Both the position numbers and the translations under genes were made by a program. A stretch of DNA of 40,667 nucleotides, from assembly GCF_014269395.1 (NCBI RefSeq), contig NZ_JACOGK010000027.1, forward strand, positions 1 to 40,667. The letters are read 5' to 3'. Below are positions 23,733-31,896 of this stretch, piece by piece. A model generated the notes under the pieces. It saw only the letters and a list, made by a program, of their open reading frames with translations, was not told the origin of the DNA and searched no databases. Source of the DNA: Megasphaera hominis (GTDB taxonomy: Bacteria; Bacillota; Negativicutes; Veillonellales; Megasphaeraceae). The first letter of the stretch is position 1; every line of letters begins with the position of its first letter.

Positions 23733-24851
23733 CTATTTGTTTGGTTTATCAATCATACTGAAGGCAATAAAGCCTGTTTTTCCCGTGTAGACGCCTTCAA
23801 TGATCTTAATGGGGACAAAGCCGTTTCCCCGGGTGCTGCCGGTTACCTCAATATGGGTGACCTGGGAAAACAGTATGACCCGGTGGTTCTGGATCATAGC
23901 CTGAATCTTATTGGCATCGCGGTCTTTGGCGGCGGCAATAAACAGGCTGATGTCTTTATCATCGAGTACGACATACGTACCCTGCTGCACCGTATAGGTT
24001 GCCCCTAGCTTGAAATTAGGCAGTGGTTTCTTTTCCTTCTGTAAGGTTTCCGTCGTAGAGTAGGAAGAGAAATCGACATGGTTTTTCTGGGCCTGTGCAT
24101 GGCGGTAGCCGTAATAGGCAAAGAGGCAGAGGGTAATACAGAGAATGGGGATCAGGCTGATGCGGCTGGCATTAGCCAGTCTGGCGCCTAAGGTCAGGGG
24201 TTCTGCCTCGTCCTCATCGGGATCCGGCTTTTCCGGCTCTCTGGGGACGGATAAGCGCAAGGCTCCGGCGAGAACCATAGACAGGGGAACGCCGTAGCCA
24301 CTGGCCGGATAGAGATGCTGCAAGCGGTCTAAGGCACACGTACAGGCGACGGCCCGGCTGGCGGCGTTATCCAGGTCGGCCGATAAACGCAGGCGGTGAA
24401 CGATCGAAAGAAAGGAAACGTTGCCTAAGCTGGGCAAGTACGTCAGGGCCAAAAAATGGAGATCCCGGATATACATTTCCGGCAGGAAAAAAGAACCTCC
24501 TGACGTTTCATAACTGCTCTTAAGAATTTCCAGCATGGCTTCTGCGTCATAAAAGGCGAGGACGTCGCCTTTTAACAAGGGCAGAATGTTTTGGTCCCAC
24601 ACCGTCGCAAAGGACGGACTGTCTGCCACCATGGCAGCTGTTACCTTACGGCTCTTGCTGAAGTCCTCTGTTGGTGGTTTTACCAGATAGGAAACGCTTT
24701 GGGCTTGCGTTTGGCCGATCCAGGCCAGGGCAATGCGGCAAATGCTGTTGTGATTTTCGTTGGCTAGATCGGCAGTAATGGCAATGGCCGAATTATTACG
24801 ACGCTCGATAATGGATTGCAGTGCTGCCTGGGTCTTGGTTTCTTCGTTCAT
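23733..24851 (-). CDS. Membrane protein with a degenerate DEDD-exonuclease-like domain
   Basis: This 372-residue protein is not a named family to me. Residues about 20-178 look like an RNase T/polymerase-III-epsilon fold: AIAITADL (where DxET is expected), YLVKPPTEDFSKS, VTAAMVADSPSFATVW (the LTGI...APxF region), LLKGDVLAFYDAEAMLEIL (the VAHNAxFD region), and RDLHFLALTYLPSL ending in DNAASRAVACTCALDRL. Most metal-binding acidic residues and the DEDDh His appear missing, so it is probably not a nuclease. An acidic linker (about 206-217), one membrane helix (231-249) and a C-terminal beta-rich SH3-like domain follow. It sits just downstream of the NYN-LOTUS gene, with a 47-base gap, on the same strand. 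Confidence 0.6.
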   Translation of the reverse strand: MNEETKTQAALQSIIERRNNSAIAITADLANENHNSICRIALAWIGQTQAQSVSYLVKPPTEDFSKSRKVTAAMVADSPSFATVWDQNILPLLKGDVLAFYDAEAMLEILKSSYETSGGSFFLPEMYIRDLHFLALTYLPSLGNVSFLSIVHRLRLSADLDNAASRAVACTCALDRLQHLYPASGYGVPLSMVLAGALRLSVPREPEKPDPDEDEAEPLTLGARLANASRISLIPILCITLCLFAYYGYRHAQAQKNHVDFSSYSTTETLQKEKKPLPNFKLGATYTVQQGTYVVLDDKDISLFIAAAKDRDANKIQAMIQNHRVILFSQVTHIEVTGSTRGNGFVPIKIIEGVYTGKTGFIAFSMIDKPNK

Positions 24852-24898
24852 AAGGAAGATCCTTTCCCGCGGTTCCGGCGACTACGGCAACCGGGTGC

Positions 24899-25765
24899 TC
24901 AAGGTTTATTTGTCCGCTTGCGGGGACGTAACGACGGCGCATGATGATGGCGGTGCACCGGTTTTAGTTTGAAATAATTATGCTTTACCGTTTTATTTTT
25001 GTCGTCTGTAATGGTATTTACTTCAAAAATATCCAGAGACTCAATAAAAGGAACGAATTTTTTGTAACCGAAGTTACGGACATCAAAATCAGAAAACTGT
25101 TTGGTCAGCAGATTTCCTAAGGTACCTGAGAAAATCCAGCCGTTATCGTCGGAGTTTTCTTCGGTCAGTTTGATCAGGGCCTGGCGGATCGTGCGGAAAT
25201 TCTTTCCTGACGTTTTTTCTGATTTGACCGGTTCTTCAACAGCCGGGCTGGGGACAACGGTTTCGCCGGCAGTGGCCGGCTTGGCTTCGCTTACTTCCGG
25301 TTCTGTATTTTCTGCTTCGTTTTCGGCTTCTTCCAATAATACGTCCAAATACAGGAACTTGTTGCAAGCCGAGATAAAAGACCGGGGCGTCTTGCTTTCT
25401 CCCATGCCTAATACATATTTCTGCGATTCCCTGAGGCGGGAAGCTAACCGGGTAAAATCACTGTCGGAAGAAACGATACAGAACCCGTCCAGGGTATTTT
25501 TGTACAAGAGATCCATGGCGTCAATAATCAAGGCAGAATCGGTGGAATTTTTTCCTGTCGTATTGCTGTATTGCTGAATCGGCTGGATGGCATTGTTCAA
25601 AATCGTCGTTTTCCACGAGGCCATCTGCGGGGTCGTCCAGTTTCCATAAATGCGTTTGTATATGACGTCGCCCAGGTTGTTGGCTTCGGACAGAATGACA
25701 TCTACGTATTTTGTCGAAATATTTTCGGCGTCGATGAGCACAGCTAATTTCATTTCTTGATTCAT
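24899..25765 (-). CDS. NYN-domain (LabA/DUF88-like) protein with C-terminal OST-HTH/LOTUS domain
   Basis: This 288-residue protein has an NYN (PIN-like) nuclease domain at residues 5-150: AVLIDAENIS (D12), TDSALIIDAMDLL and IVSSDSDFTRLA carry the conserved acidic residues, so a metal-dependent RNase is possible. After a Glu/Pro-rich linker (about 150-190), residues about 195-275 match an OST-HTH/LOTUS RNA-binding domain (FRTIRQALIKLTEE to FEVNTI). The tail is His/Arg/Lys-rich. The pairing of NYN with LOTUS is common in bacteria and implies RNA processing or decay. AGGAGG lies about 10 bases before ATG 25763-25765. Confidence 0.87.
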   Translation of the reverse strand: MNQEMKLAVLIDAENISTKYVDVILSEANNLGDVIYKRIYGNWTTPQMASWKTTILNNAIQPIQQYSNTTGKNSTDSALIIDAMDLLYKNTLDGFCIVSSDSDFTRLASRLRESQKYVLGMGESKTPRSFISACNKFLYLDVLLEEAENEAENTEPEVSEAKPATAGETVVPSPAVEEPVKSEKTSGKNFRTIRQALIKLTEENSDDNGWIFSGTLGNLLTKQFSDFDVRNFGYKKFVPFIESLDIFEVNTITDDKNKTVKHNYFKLKPVHRHHHAPSLRPRKRTNKP

Positions 25766-25895
25766 AATGATAGTTCCTCCTATGCAATTATTCTATCATG
25801 TAATGTAATAAACGTGAAGTTCCGGAACCGGCCAGTTTAGGCAAAATTTTTTCTTTCCCTGTGTCATAGGCAGAAACTGTGTGAACAAGAAAAGC

Positions 25896-25928
25896 GCCGG
25901 CAGAGCGACACGGGGCTGCTCTGCCGGC
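25896..25928 (-). terminator. Terminator of the M48 protease gene
   Basis: GCCGGCAGAGC (25896-25906) pairs with GCTCTGCCGGC (25918-25928). On the minus strand a GCTTTTCTTGTT tract follows. It lies 14 bases after the protease stop. Confidence 0.8.
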
Positions 25929-25941
25929 GGCAGAAATACGG

Positions 25942-27036
25942 CTATAATAGTTTTTTCAGGTTAGCTGTCACGGCAGACGGATTGGCTACAGGTGCCAGGT
26001 CCATAATAGGCTGCTGGCCGATGCAGAGAATGTTGCTGCTGTTGACGTAGACGCTGTTGGCACTCGGTTTCTTGTTGGTATGGTAGACGGCAGCGAGGTT
26101 CCCGGCAATGAGGTAGGCCTGTTCCTTGCCGCTCATGGAGGAAATGTCCTTAGGCTGATAGAAATCCTTGCCGTGCAGGGTGATCATGCCCGTGTCCGTA
26201 TTGACGGCGACGACCTTGTTGCTCCATTTGGTAATGTCTTCGCTGTATGTATCGCGGCGGCTGACCGTTGTCGGATGATCGTTAAAGAGTTCCATGACGC
26301 CGCTCGTTTTGACATTGCTGCCCTGATCGAGAAAACGCTGCCACAGGGCTGCACCGCCACCGATGTTGTAGCCGGCCTGAACGGCATAGTTGAAAGCCAG
26401 GGCATCGGCTTCTTTTTCCATGGGTTTCGTGATCAGGTTGGCCGTACCGATCTGGTTCAAAATCGCCGAGCCGAGCTGGGCTGCGCCGCCGCCGGAGCCG
26501 TAAATAGAGGCTAAGAGGTCAAGAGGCATGCGTTTCTTGACGCCGCTAATGGCATGATTCTTTTGACCGTGTCCCATTTCGTGGGCCAGGACAAAGGCCA
26601 CTTCATTTTCGTTGTAGTTGAGCGGCGCAAAGAGGCCGATATTGACACTCATATTATGGCCGATCGTGCAGAACGCGTTAAAGCTCGTATCGTTATTGAC
26701 AAAATAATTGTAGGGCTTTTTCAGGATCGATGGATCGCTCTTGGCGATGGCGGCAGACAGGCGGTTCATGACCCGCGCCGTCATGGCATTGGCTGCAGGA
26801 TCCGAATTGACGCCGTACTTTTCCTTGACCTGGTCCATATAGGCGTTACGGCCTTCGTTATCCAAATAGCTAAGCTGCTTGTTCAACTGGACGTAGTACG
26901 CACCGGCTGACGCGATGGTACCAATGGTGCTCAGATCAATGGCCTGGACGGGCATGGTCGCAGGTACCGGCGCAAAGGCAAAACCCAGGGCTGCCAGGGC
27001 TGCCAGCGCCGCTTTTTTCGTACGTGTAATGAGCAT
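25942..27036 (-). CDS. Secreted M48-family zinc metalloprotease
   Basis: This 364-residue protein has a signal peptide (basic MLITRTKK, then an Ala/Leu-rich core to about residue 32). The M48 catalytic motif is HEMGH at 152-156, with the third zinc ligand Glu209 in KEADALAF. M48 proteins of this periplasmic type (BepA/LoiP/YggG-like) act in envelope quality control. No TPR domain is present, so it is closer to LoiP-like members. A GGGGGAGG lies before ATG 27034-27036. Confidence 0.9.
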   Translation of the reverse strand: MLITRTKKAALAALAALGFAFAPVPATMPVQAIDLSTIGTIASAGAYYVQLNKQLSYLDNEGRNAYMDQVKEKYGVNSDPAANAMTARVMNRLSAAIAKSDPSILKKPYNYFVNNDTSFNAFCTIGHNMSVNIGLFAPLNYNENEVAFVLAHEMGHGQKNHAISGVKKRMPLDLLASIYGSGGGAAQLGSAILNQIGTANLITKPMEKEADALAFNYAVQAGYNIGGGAALWQRFLDQGSNVKTSGVMELFNDHPTTVSRRDTYSEDITKWSNKVVAVNTDTGMITLHGKDFYQPKDISSMSGKEQAYLIAGNLAAVYHTNKKPSANSVYVNSSNILCIGQQPIMDLAPVANPSAVTANLKKLL

Positions 27037-27072
27037 ACTATCCTCCCCCTTTACTAAACAATATATATGCTT

Positions 27073-27081
27073 ATTATACCA
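27073..27081 (-). promoter_or_regulatory. Extended -10 promoter for the M48 protease gene
   Basis: On the minus strand TGGTATAAT is an extended -10 box 37 bases before the start codon. A matching -35 is weak. Confidence 0.55.
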
Positions 27082-27121
27082 TAATCCGGCCTATAAATGA
27101 TCTGTTATAAGGGCGGAAGAG

Positions 27122-27155
27122 AAAAAAATAAGGCCCCGGAAGAGGTCCGGGGCCT
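27122..27155 (-). terminator. Terminator of the 2-hydroxyacid dehydrogenase gene
   Basis: AGGCCCCGGA (27131-27140) pairs with TCCGGGGCCT (27146-27155). On the minus strand TATTTTTTT follows directly. Confidence 0.92.
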
Positions 27156-27175
27156 GGTAACGGCTGCGTATGAGG

Positions 27176-28129
27176 TTATTGGCTGACGACATTGATAGGT
27201 GTGCCGGCAAAGAAAGAACGGATATCGTCGTGAATGATTCCTAAGAGACGCTGCCGTGTTTCCTGGCCTTTCCAGCCCATGTGCGGTGTGAGGATGACGT
27301 TTTCCAGCGTATAGAGCGGATTCGTGCCGGCTGGCGGTTCCGTTTCCTGCACATCCAGGCCGGCGCCGGCAATACGGTGGTGCTGTAAGGCATCGATCAG
27401 GGCCGCTTCATCGATGAGGGCCCCGCGGGACGTATTGATGAGGAACGCCGCCGGCTTCATGAGTGCCAGCCGTTCTTTATTGATCAGGTGACGGGTCTGA
27501 TCGTTTAACGGGCAATGCAGGGTGACGTAATCACTCTGGCGCAGGACGGTTTCCAAATCTGTGTAGGTAATATGGTCTTCGTTTTGCCGTGGTGTACGCG
27601 TATAGACGAGAATTTCCATATCGAGGGCCCAGGCTACCTTCATGACTTCCTTGCCGATATGGCCGGCACCGATGACGCCCAGGGTCTTGCCATTTACTTC
27701 GTAATGCGGTACCTGCAGGCATTTTGTGAAATTTGTACGATCACCGCGCTGCAGCATGGCCAGCTGTACCTGCAGTGTCGACGATAAGGCCAGGAGCAGC
27801 ATAATTGCCGTATGAGCGACACGCTGTGTGCTATAGGCCGGGATGTTGCAGACTGTAATACCTTTTTCCTTGGCTGCGTCAAGCGGTATATTGTTATAGC
27901 CTGTACCGGCTTCAACGATGAGGCGGACCGATTCCGGGAATTGGCGTACCAAATCGGCCGGTAATACCATTTCCTTTGTTACGATAGCAGCAGCTCCTGC
28001 GATGCGGGGCAGGACGTCGGCTAAGGTACTGTCTTCATAAATGACCGTGTCCTCTGAGAGGATGGAAAAATCGATGCGGCCGTCATAGTTTACTTTGCCG
28101 GCATTAAGAACAACTACTTTTGTGTTCAC
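27176..28129 (-). CDS. D-isomer-specific 2-hydroxyacid dehydrogenase
   Basis: This 317-residue NAD-dependent dehydrogenase has the Rossmann loop LGVIGAGHIGKEVM and the catalytic triad in context: Arg in INTSRGALIDEAAL, Glu in DVQETEPP and His in ILTPHMGWKG. The last motif matches glycerate/hydroxypyruvate-reductase-like members (PHxxW). It would interconvert a 2-oxo acid and a D-2-hydroxy acid. GTG 28127-28129 after AAGGGAGTG is the start; the frame extends 23 codons further into the promoter, which rules that out. It is monocistronic with its own promoter and terminator. Confidence 0.9.
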   Translation of the reverse strand: MNTKVVVLNAGKVNYDGRIDFSILSEDTVIYEDSTLADVLPRIAGAAAIVTKEMVLPADLVRQFPESVRLIVEAGTGYNNIPLDAAKEKGITVCNIPAYSTQRVAHTAIMLLLALSSTLQVQLAMLQRGDRTNFTKCLQVPHYEVNGKTLGVIGAGHIGKEVMKVAWALDMEILVYTRTPRQNEDHITYTDLETVLRQSDYVTLHCPLNDQTRHLINKERLALMKPAAFLINTSRGALIDEAALIDALQHHRIAGAGLDVQETEPPAGTNPLYTLENVILTPHMGWKGQETRQRLLGIIHDDIRSFFAGTPINVVSQ

Positions 28130-28151
28130 TAGGGTCACTCCCTTCAGAATG

Positions 28152-28198
28152 TATATGTTATATACATATAGTATACGTGTGCAGCCGGGGAAACACAA
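28152..28198 (-). promoter_or_regulatory. Promoter and overlapping palindrome of the 2-hydroxyacid dehydrogenase gene
   Basis: On the minus strand TTGTGT (28193-28198), a 17-base spacer and TATACT (28170-28175) form a good promoter. Just downstream, TATATG-N7-CATATA (28152-28170) covers the expected transcription start and touches the -10, a position typical of a repressor site. Confidence 0.65.
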
Positions 28199-28229
28199 GG
28201 ACGAACGTAGCCGGCAACGGCAGCCTGCC

Positions 28230-29312
28230 TTAGTTGCTGAGGACCAGACGGAATTTGCTGCCCGGCCGGATATACGACAAGAGAAAACGGTCTTCCTCTA
28301 GAATGACGGCGGCTTTATTCGTGCGTCCATCGCCGTCCTGATCCACAAGACTGATCTGTACTTCGCCCTTGTAGCGGCCATAGCCATCGTTATCGACGGT
28401 TACATCGCCACAGGTAATGGCGATACCGGCCGTTTCATCAGGCCTGATGGCCTGGCCCTTGGAAAGGATACGGCTTTCCTGTGCGCGGATGGCGTCAGCG
28501 GCCGGATCGAGACGGGACGTAAGGGTCGTACTGAGGAGATCCTGGATGAAGGGATCGTGGCTTATCAGGCGGGCCCGCAAGACGATGCAGCCCTTTTCTT
28601 CGCGGCCGCTGGCGGCCAAAGCAGTAAGCTCTGCCAAGGAAGGGCCATCGTCACCAATGAAGAGCGAGTCTGTGCCCAGGGCGATGGCGTGACGGCCCGC
28701 TTGTTCTACGGTCATGGTGCGATGTTTTTCCAGTGTCGGCAGGCCGGCGTGAAAGGGCGCCCGGCGGCCGCTTTGGCTGGGGATGAAGAGGCCCGTCCGG
28801 ATTTTTTCTCCCTGCAGCCATTGGTTTTGCCGTTGTACATAGTCTTCTCCCAGGCCCGTGTGAGGCCGGGGGTAAAAATTATGCAGGCTGTCGAGCCGGT
28901 GAAAATCGGCGCCGGCGGCACGCAAGGCGGCCAGATCTGACGGCCGCAGGGTAGAGGCGTTTAGCTGTACGCCCATGAAGTGGCTGAAGAAGGCAATCTT
29001 ACGCACGTCGAACCCGTAGTCGAAGCGGGCTGTCGTAATACCCAAATCCAGCAAGGCCTTGGGCGTCAGGGCGGGCAGTTCAAGAAGACGTGCCGCGGCT
29101 GGAGAAATATCGGCAATGACATCGAGGTCATAGTGCCGTGCCGTCTGCAGGAGGCCGGCCATTTCCTCTTGCAGGACAACCGTATTGCTTTCCGGAATAT
29201 GCAAGGACGTAAAGACACGGTCTATACCGAGCTCTGCGGCTTTTACGAGGAGCGCTTTGTTTTCGGCGGCCGTCCGGTCCAGGCCGGGATAGAGGGAAAT
29301 ACCTGTTCTCAT
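28230..29312 (-). CDS. mupG: MupG-type 6-phospho-N-acetylmuramidase (DUF871)
   Basis: This 360-residue protein starts MRTGISLYPGL and has the DUF871 layout: a TIM barrel (about 1-240) with TSLHIPE near residue 36 and DIS near 69, then a cyclophilin-like beta domain (about 250-360). MupG cleaves MurNAc-6-phosphate-GlcNAc disaccharides inside the cell in Staphylococcus. Here it is translationally coupled to murP: its ATG overlaps the murP stop in ATGA. It would provide MurNAc-6-phosphate for MurQ. Confidence 0.88.
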   Translation of the reverse strand: MRTGISLYPGLDRTAAENKALLVKAAELGIDRVFTSLHIPESNTVVLQEEMAGLLQTARHYDLDVIADISPAAARLLELPALTPKALLDLGITTARFDYGFDVRKIAFFSHFMGVQLNASTLRPSDLAALRAAGADFHRLDSLHNFYPRPHTGLGEDYVQRQNQWLQGEKIRTGLFIPSQSGRRAPFHAGLPTLEKHRTMTVEQAGRHAIALGTDSLFIGDDGPSLAELTALAASGREEKGCIVLRARLISHDPFIQDLLSTTLTSRLDPAADAIRAQESRILSKGQAIRPDETAGIAITCGDVTVDNDGYGRYKGEVQISLVDQDGDGRTNKAAVILEEDRFLLSYIRPGSKFRLVLSN

Positions 29313-30694
29313 AGGAGTGCATCCTCCTTTGGATCGTCAAAGCCAATAAACCACGTCGCAATAAACCCTGTCAGATAGGCAACGCACAGGCCACACAGGT
29401 AAACGGCAATATGATCCGTGCTGGCTGCCAGGGGCAGTCCTGAAATACCCAGGGCCGACGCACCGACCATATAGGCAGCCTGGACGGCACCGCCACAGGC
29501 ACCACCGATACAGGCGCCGATAAAGGGCTTGCCCAAGGGCAGGGTAACGCCGTAAATGAGAGGTTCGCCGACACCCATGAGGCCAATGGGCAGGGCCGAA
29601 GCAATGGTGCGCCGCAGGGCCTTGTTTTTGGTCTTTAGATATACGGCCGCAGCCGCTCCTACCTGGCCGCCACCGGCCATGGCCAGGACGGGCAGGAGAA
29701 TGGTCACGCCGTAGCGCGAGAGAAGCTCGGCGTGAATCGGCGTCAGTCCCTGATGGATACCCAGCATGACCATGGGCAGGAAGGTACCGCCCAGGATAAA
29801 GCCTGTCAGGGCACCGCCGCGGCCAATGGATTCGGTTGCCGCGTAGCCAATGCCTTCAGAGAGGAAGCCGCCGACGGGCTGACAAATACAGAGGGCGACA
29901 GCCGTGGAAATGACGACGACGAGAAACGGAGTGAGAAAGAGATCGAACGTGTCGGGAATGAGCCGGTGCAGCTTCTTTTCCAGCCACGACGAGAAAAGGA
30001 CGACGAGGATGACGGCAATAATGCCGCCCCGGCCGGGGACGAGGGGCTCGTGGAAGAGCGTAATGTTGGCTAAAGCCGGGTGGGACAGGATAGCCGCCAT
30101 GACACCGCCCAGCATGGGAGCACCGCCAAAGACGCGAGCTGCATTGATGCCGACAAAGATGTTGAGGCCCCAGAAGGCGGCGTTGCCGGCTACGGCCAAA
30201 ACTTGAACTGCCGGCCACGCGGCCAACTCCGGAGCGGCCTTTAAGAACACGTTGAGGAGGCCCGTAATGAGACCACAGGCAATAAAGGCGGGAATGATGG
30301 GGACGAAGATCTGGGCGATCTTTTTTAAGGCATTTTTGGCCGGCGTGGCATTTTTCTGGCGGATTGCCTCATGCAGGGCCTGGCCATCGCCGACGCTGGC
30401 CCGGGCAGCCAGGTCCGATACGGTCGCAGCAGGACCGTTTTTTCGTTCTGCCTCCAAAAGGGCAAGAAATTCCTGCGTCACCTGGGCGGCCTTACCCGGA
30501 CCGAGGACGATTTGCCATTCATCGCCGGCCTTGTTGATGCCCATGACGCCACGCAGGCGGCCTAAGTCGGCCTTCGTGAAATGTTCGTCCACTACCTGCA
30601 GGCGCAGGCGGGTCATGCAGTGATAGGCCTGCGTAATATTGTCAGCAGGGCCGGTAATTTCATAAATCTGCCGGGCCAGTTCTTTATAGTCCAT
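29309..30694 (-). CDS. murP: PTS N-acetylmuramic acid transporter, EIIBC component
   Basis: This 461-residue PTS protein of the glucose-sucrose superfamily has an EIIB domain at about 1-80, with the phosphorylated Cys26 in HCMTRLRL. A linker and an EIIC domain with about ten membrane helices follow (IPAFIACGLITGLLNV, LMGVGEPLIYGVTLP). No EIIA domain is attached, as in MurP, which borrows a glucose-type EIIA. The frame extends upstream by 16 codons into murQ, but ATG 30692-30694 begins the family N-terminus. It overlaps murQ by 11 bases. MurNAc specificity is read from the murQ and mupG neighbours. Confidence 0.88.
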   Translation of the reverse strand: MDYKELARQIYEITGPADNITQAYHCMTRLRLQVVDEHFTKADLGRLRGVMGINKAGDEWQIVLGPGKAAQVTQEFLALLEAERKNGPAATVSDLAARASVGDGQALHEAIRQKNATPAKNALKKIAQIFVPIIPAFIACGLITGLLNVFLKAAPELAAWPAVQVLAVAGNAAFWGLNIFVGINAARVFGGAPMLGGVMAAILSHPALANITLFHEPLVPGRGGIIAVILVVLFSSWLEKKLHRLIPDTFDLFLTPFLVVVISTAVALCICQPVGGFLSEGIGYAATESIGRGGALTGFILGGTFLPMVMLGIHQGLTPIHAELLSRYGVTILLPVLAMAGGGQVGAAAAVYLKTKNKALRRTIASALPIGLMGVGEPLIYGVTLPLGKPFIGACIGGACGGAVQAAYMVGASALGISGLPLAASTDHIAVYLCGLCVAYLTGFIATWFIGFDDPKEDALL

Positions 30695-31607
30695 GGGCGC
30701 CGTCCTTTCCGTCCGGAGGCAGCACCTTGTCGATGTAACCACCGGCCTTGGCTAACAGCGAAGCAGCTGCCGCTGCCGGTACCTCGAGAAGCACCATGAC
30801 AATGGCCGTTTTTGCTTGTCCCTGGCTGGCTTCGAGGGCTGTAAGGGCTGTATCTTCCGTGCAGCCTGTAGCCGCCATGACGATGCGGCAGGCCCGGTCT
30901 TCGAGCTTCTGGTTAGACGCTTTTACGTCGACCATGAGGTTACCGTATACCTTGCCTAAGCGGATCATCGTGCCTGTAGATAACATATTTAAAATCATTT
31001 TTTGGGCCGTCCCGGCTTTAAGGCGCGTAGAGCCGGTAATGATTTCCGGCCCCGGCAGGACACAAAGGTCTATGTCGGCACAGCTGCCCAGATGGGAGTG
31101 GGGCGAGCAATCGAGGGCAATGGTGGCAGCACCGACACTGCGGGCGTAGTGGAGGCCGCCAATGGCGTAGGGCGTACGGCCCGAGGCGCTGAGCGCGACG
31201 ACGACATCGCAGGCTGCGAGGCGTTTGTTTTCCAGGTCGCGCTGGCCCAGATATTCGGAATCTTCAGCTCCTTCCTGGGCGGTAAACATGGCTGCCTGAC
31301 CGCCGGCAATCAGCCCCTGTACCAATTCCGGAGCAGTAGAAAAGGTAGGCGGGCATTCGGCTGCATCGAGGACACCCAGACGGCCGGACGTGCCGGAACC
31401 CATGTAGAACAGACGCCCGCCCTTTTTGAGACGTGCTGTAATCACGTCAATAGCCCGGGCGATATCCGGAAGAATCTGTTGGACGGCTATGGCGACATGA
31501 CTGTCCTCTTCATTCATCATGCGTACCATTTCCAGGGTAGATACATGATCGATGTGTGTGGTACGGTCATTGCGTTGTTCTGTTGCAAGTCGTGATAAGT
31601 TAAGCAT
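30684..31607 (-). CDS. murQ: N-acetylmuramic acid 6-phosphate etherase
   Basis: This 307-residue SIS-fold enzyme shows MGSGTSGRLGVLDAAECPPTF, ALSASGRTPYAIGG and GSTRLKAGTAQKMILNMLSTG, all diagnostic of MurQ. It removes D-lactate from MurNAc-6-phosphate to give GlcNAc-6-phosphate. The released lactate would be a carbon source for a lactate-using fermenter. The frame is open further upstream, but AGAAGG before ATG 31605-31607 fixes the start. It is the first gene of murQ-murP-mupG. Confidence 0.95.
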   Translation of the reverse strand: MLNLSRLATEQRNDRTTHIDHVSTLEMVRMMNEEDSHVAIAVQQILPDIARAIDVITARLKKGGRLFYMGSGTSGRLGVLDAAECPPTFSTAPELVQGLIAGGQAAMFTAQEGAEDSEYLGQRDLENKRLAACDVVVALSASGRTPYAIGGLHYARSVGAATIALDCSPHSHLGSCADIDLCVLPGPEIITGSTRLKAGTAQKMILNMLSTGTMIRLGKVYGNLMVDVKASNQKLEDRACRIVMAATGCTEDTALTALEASQGQAKTAIVMVLLEVPAAAAASLLAKAGGYIDKVLPPDGKDGAHGL

Positions 31608-31638
31608 AGGATACCTTCTTTTTTTGTGAATTATGTAC

Positions 31639-31667
31639 ATTATACGGCATGACCGGAGTGGTGACAA
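31639..31667 (-). promoter_or_regulatory. Promoter of the murQ-murP-mupG operon
   Basis: On the minus strand TTGTCA (31662-31667), a 17-base spacer and TATAAT (31639-31644) make a near-consensus promoter 31 bases before the murQ ATG. No MurR-like repressor gene is present in the window. Confidence 0.8.
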
Positions 31668-31695
31668 CGGCCGCGAGAAGGGGCGGAAAGAATGA

Positions 31696-31724
31696 TTTAC
31701 ATTTAGCTTTTTTTATGGTAGTAT
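31696..31724 (+). promoter_or_regulatory. Promoter of the tRNA-Arg gene
   Basis: TTTACA (31696-31701), a 17-base spacer and TAGTAT (31719-31724). The expected start is near 31731, at the foot of the GTACACC hairpin. Confidence 0.7.
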
Positions 31725-31730
31725 GAGAAC

Positions 31731-31749
31731 GTACACCTTTTTGGTGTAC
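31731..31749 (+). repeat. Perfect hairpin in the tRNA-Arg leader
   Basis: GTACACC (31731-31737), TTTTT loop and GGTGTAC (31743-31749) form a 7-base perfect stem that ends 6 bases before the mature tRNA 5' end. It would start at or near the first transcribed base. Confidence 0.7.
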
Positions 31750-31755
31750 TGCTGT

Positions 31756-31832
31756 GCGCCCATAGCTCAGCTGGATAGAGCAGCAGTTTCCTAAACTGCG
31801 TGTCGGATGTTCGAGTCATCTTGGGCGCACCA
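31756..31832 (+). tRNA. tRNA-Arg (anticodon CCU)
   Basis: This 77-base cloverleaf has acceptor stem GCGCCCA/TGGGCGC, D-arm TAGCTCAGCTGGATAGAGCA, anticodon stem-loop with CCT at 31790-31792, and T-loop TTCGAGT. CCA is encoded at 31830-31832. An eight-T run follows directly and can act as terminator signal. It reads the rare AGG codon. Confidence 0.95.
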
Positions 31833-31896
31833 TTTTTTTTATTGTACCTCATATTTTATTGTATAGATACTCCATAAGGAAGGGCGGTCGCTTTGC

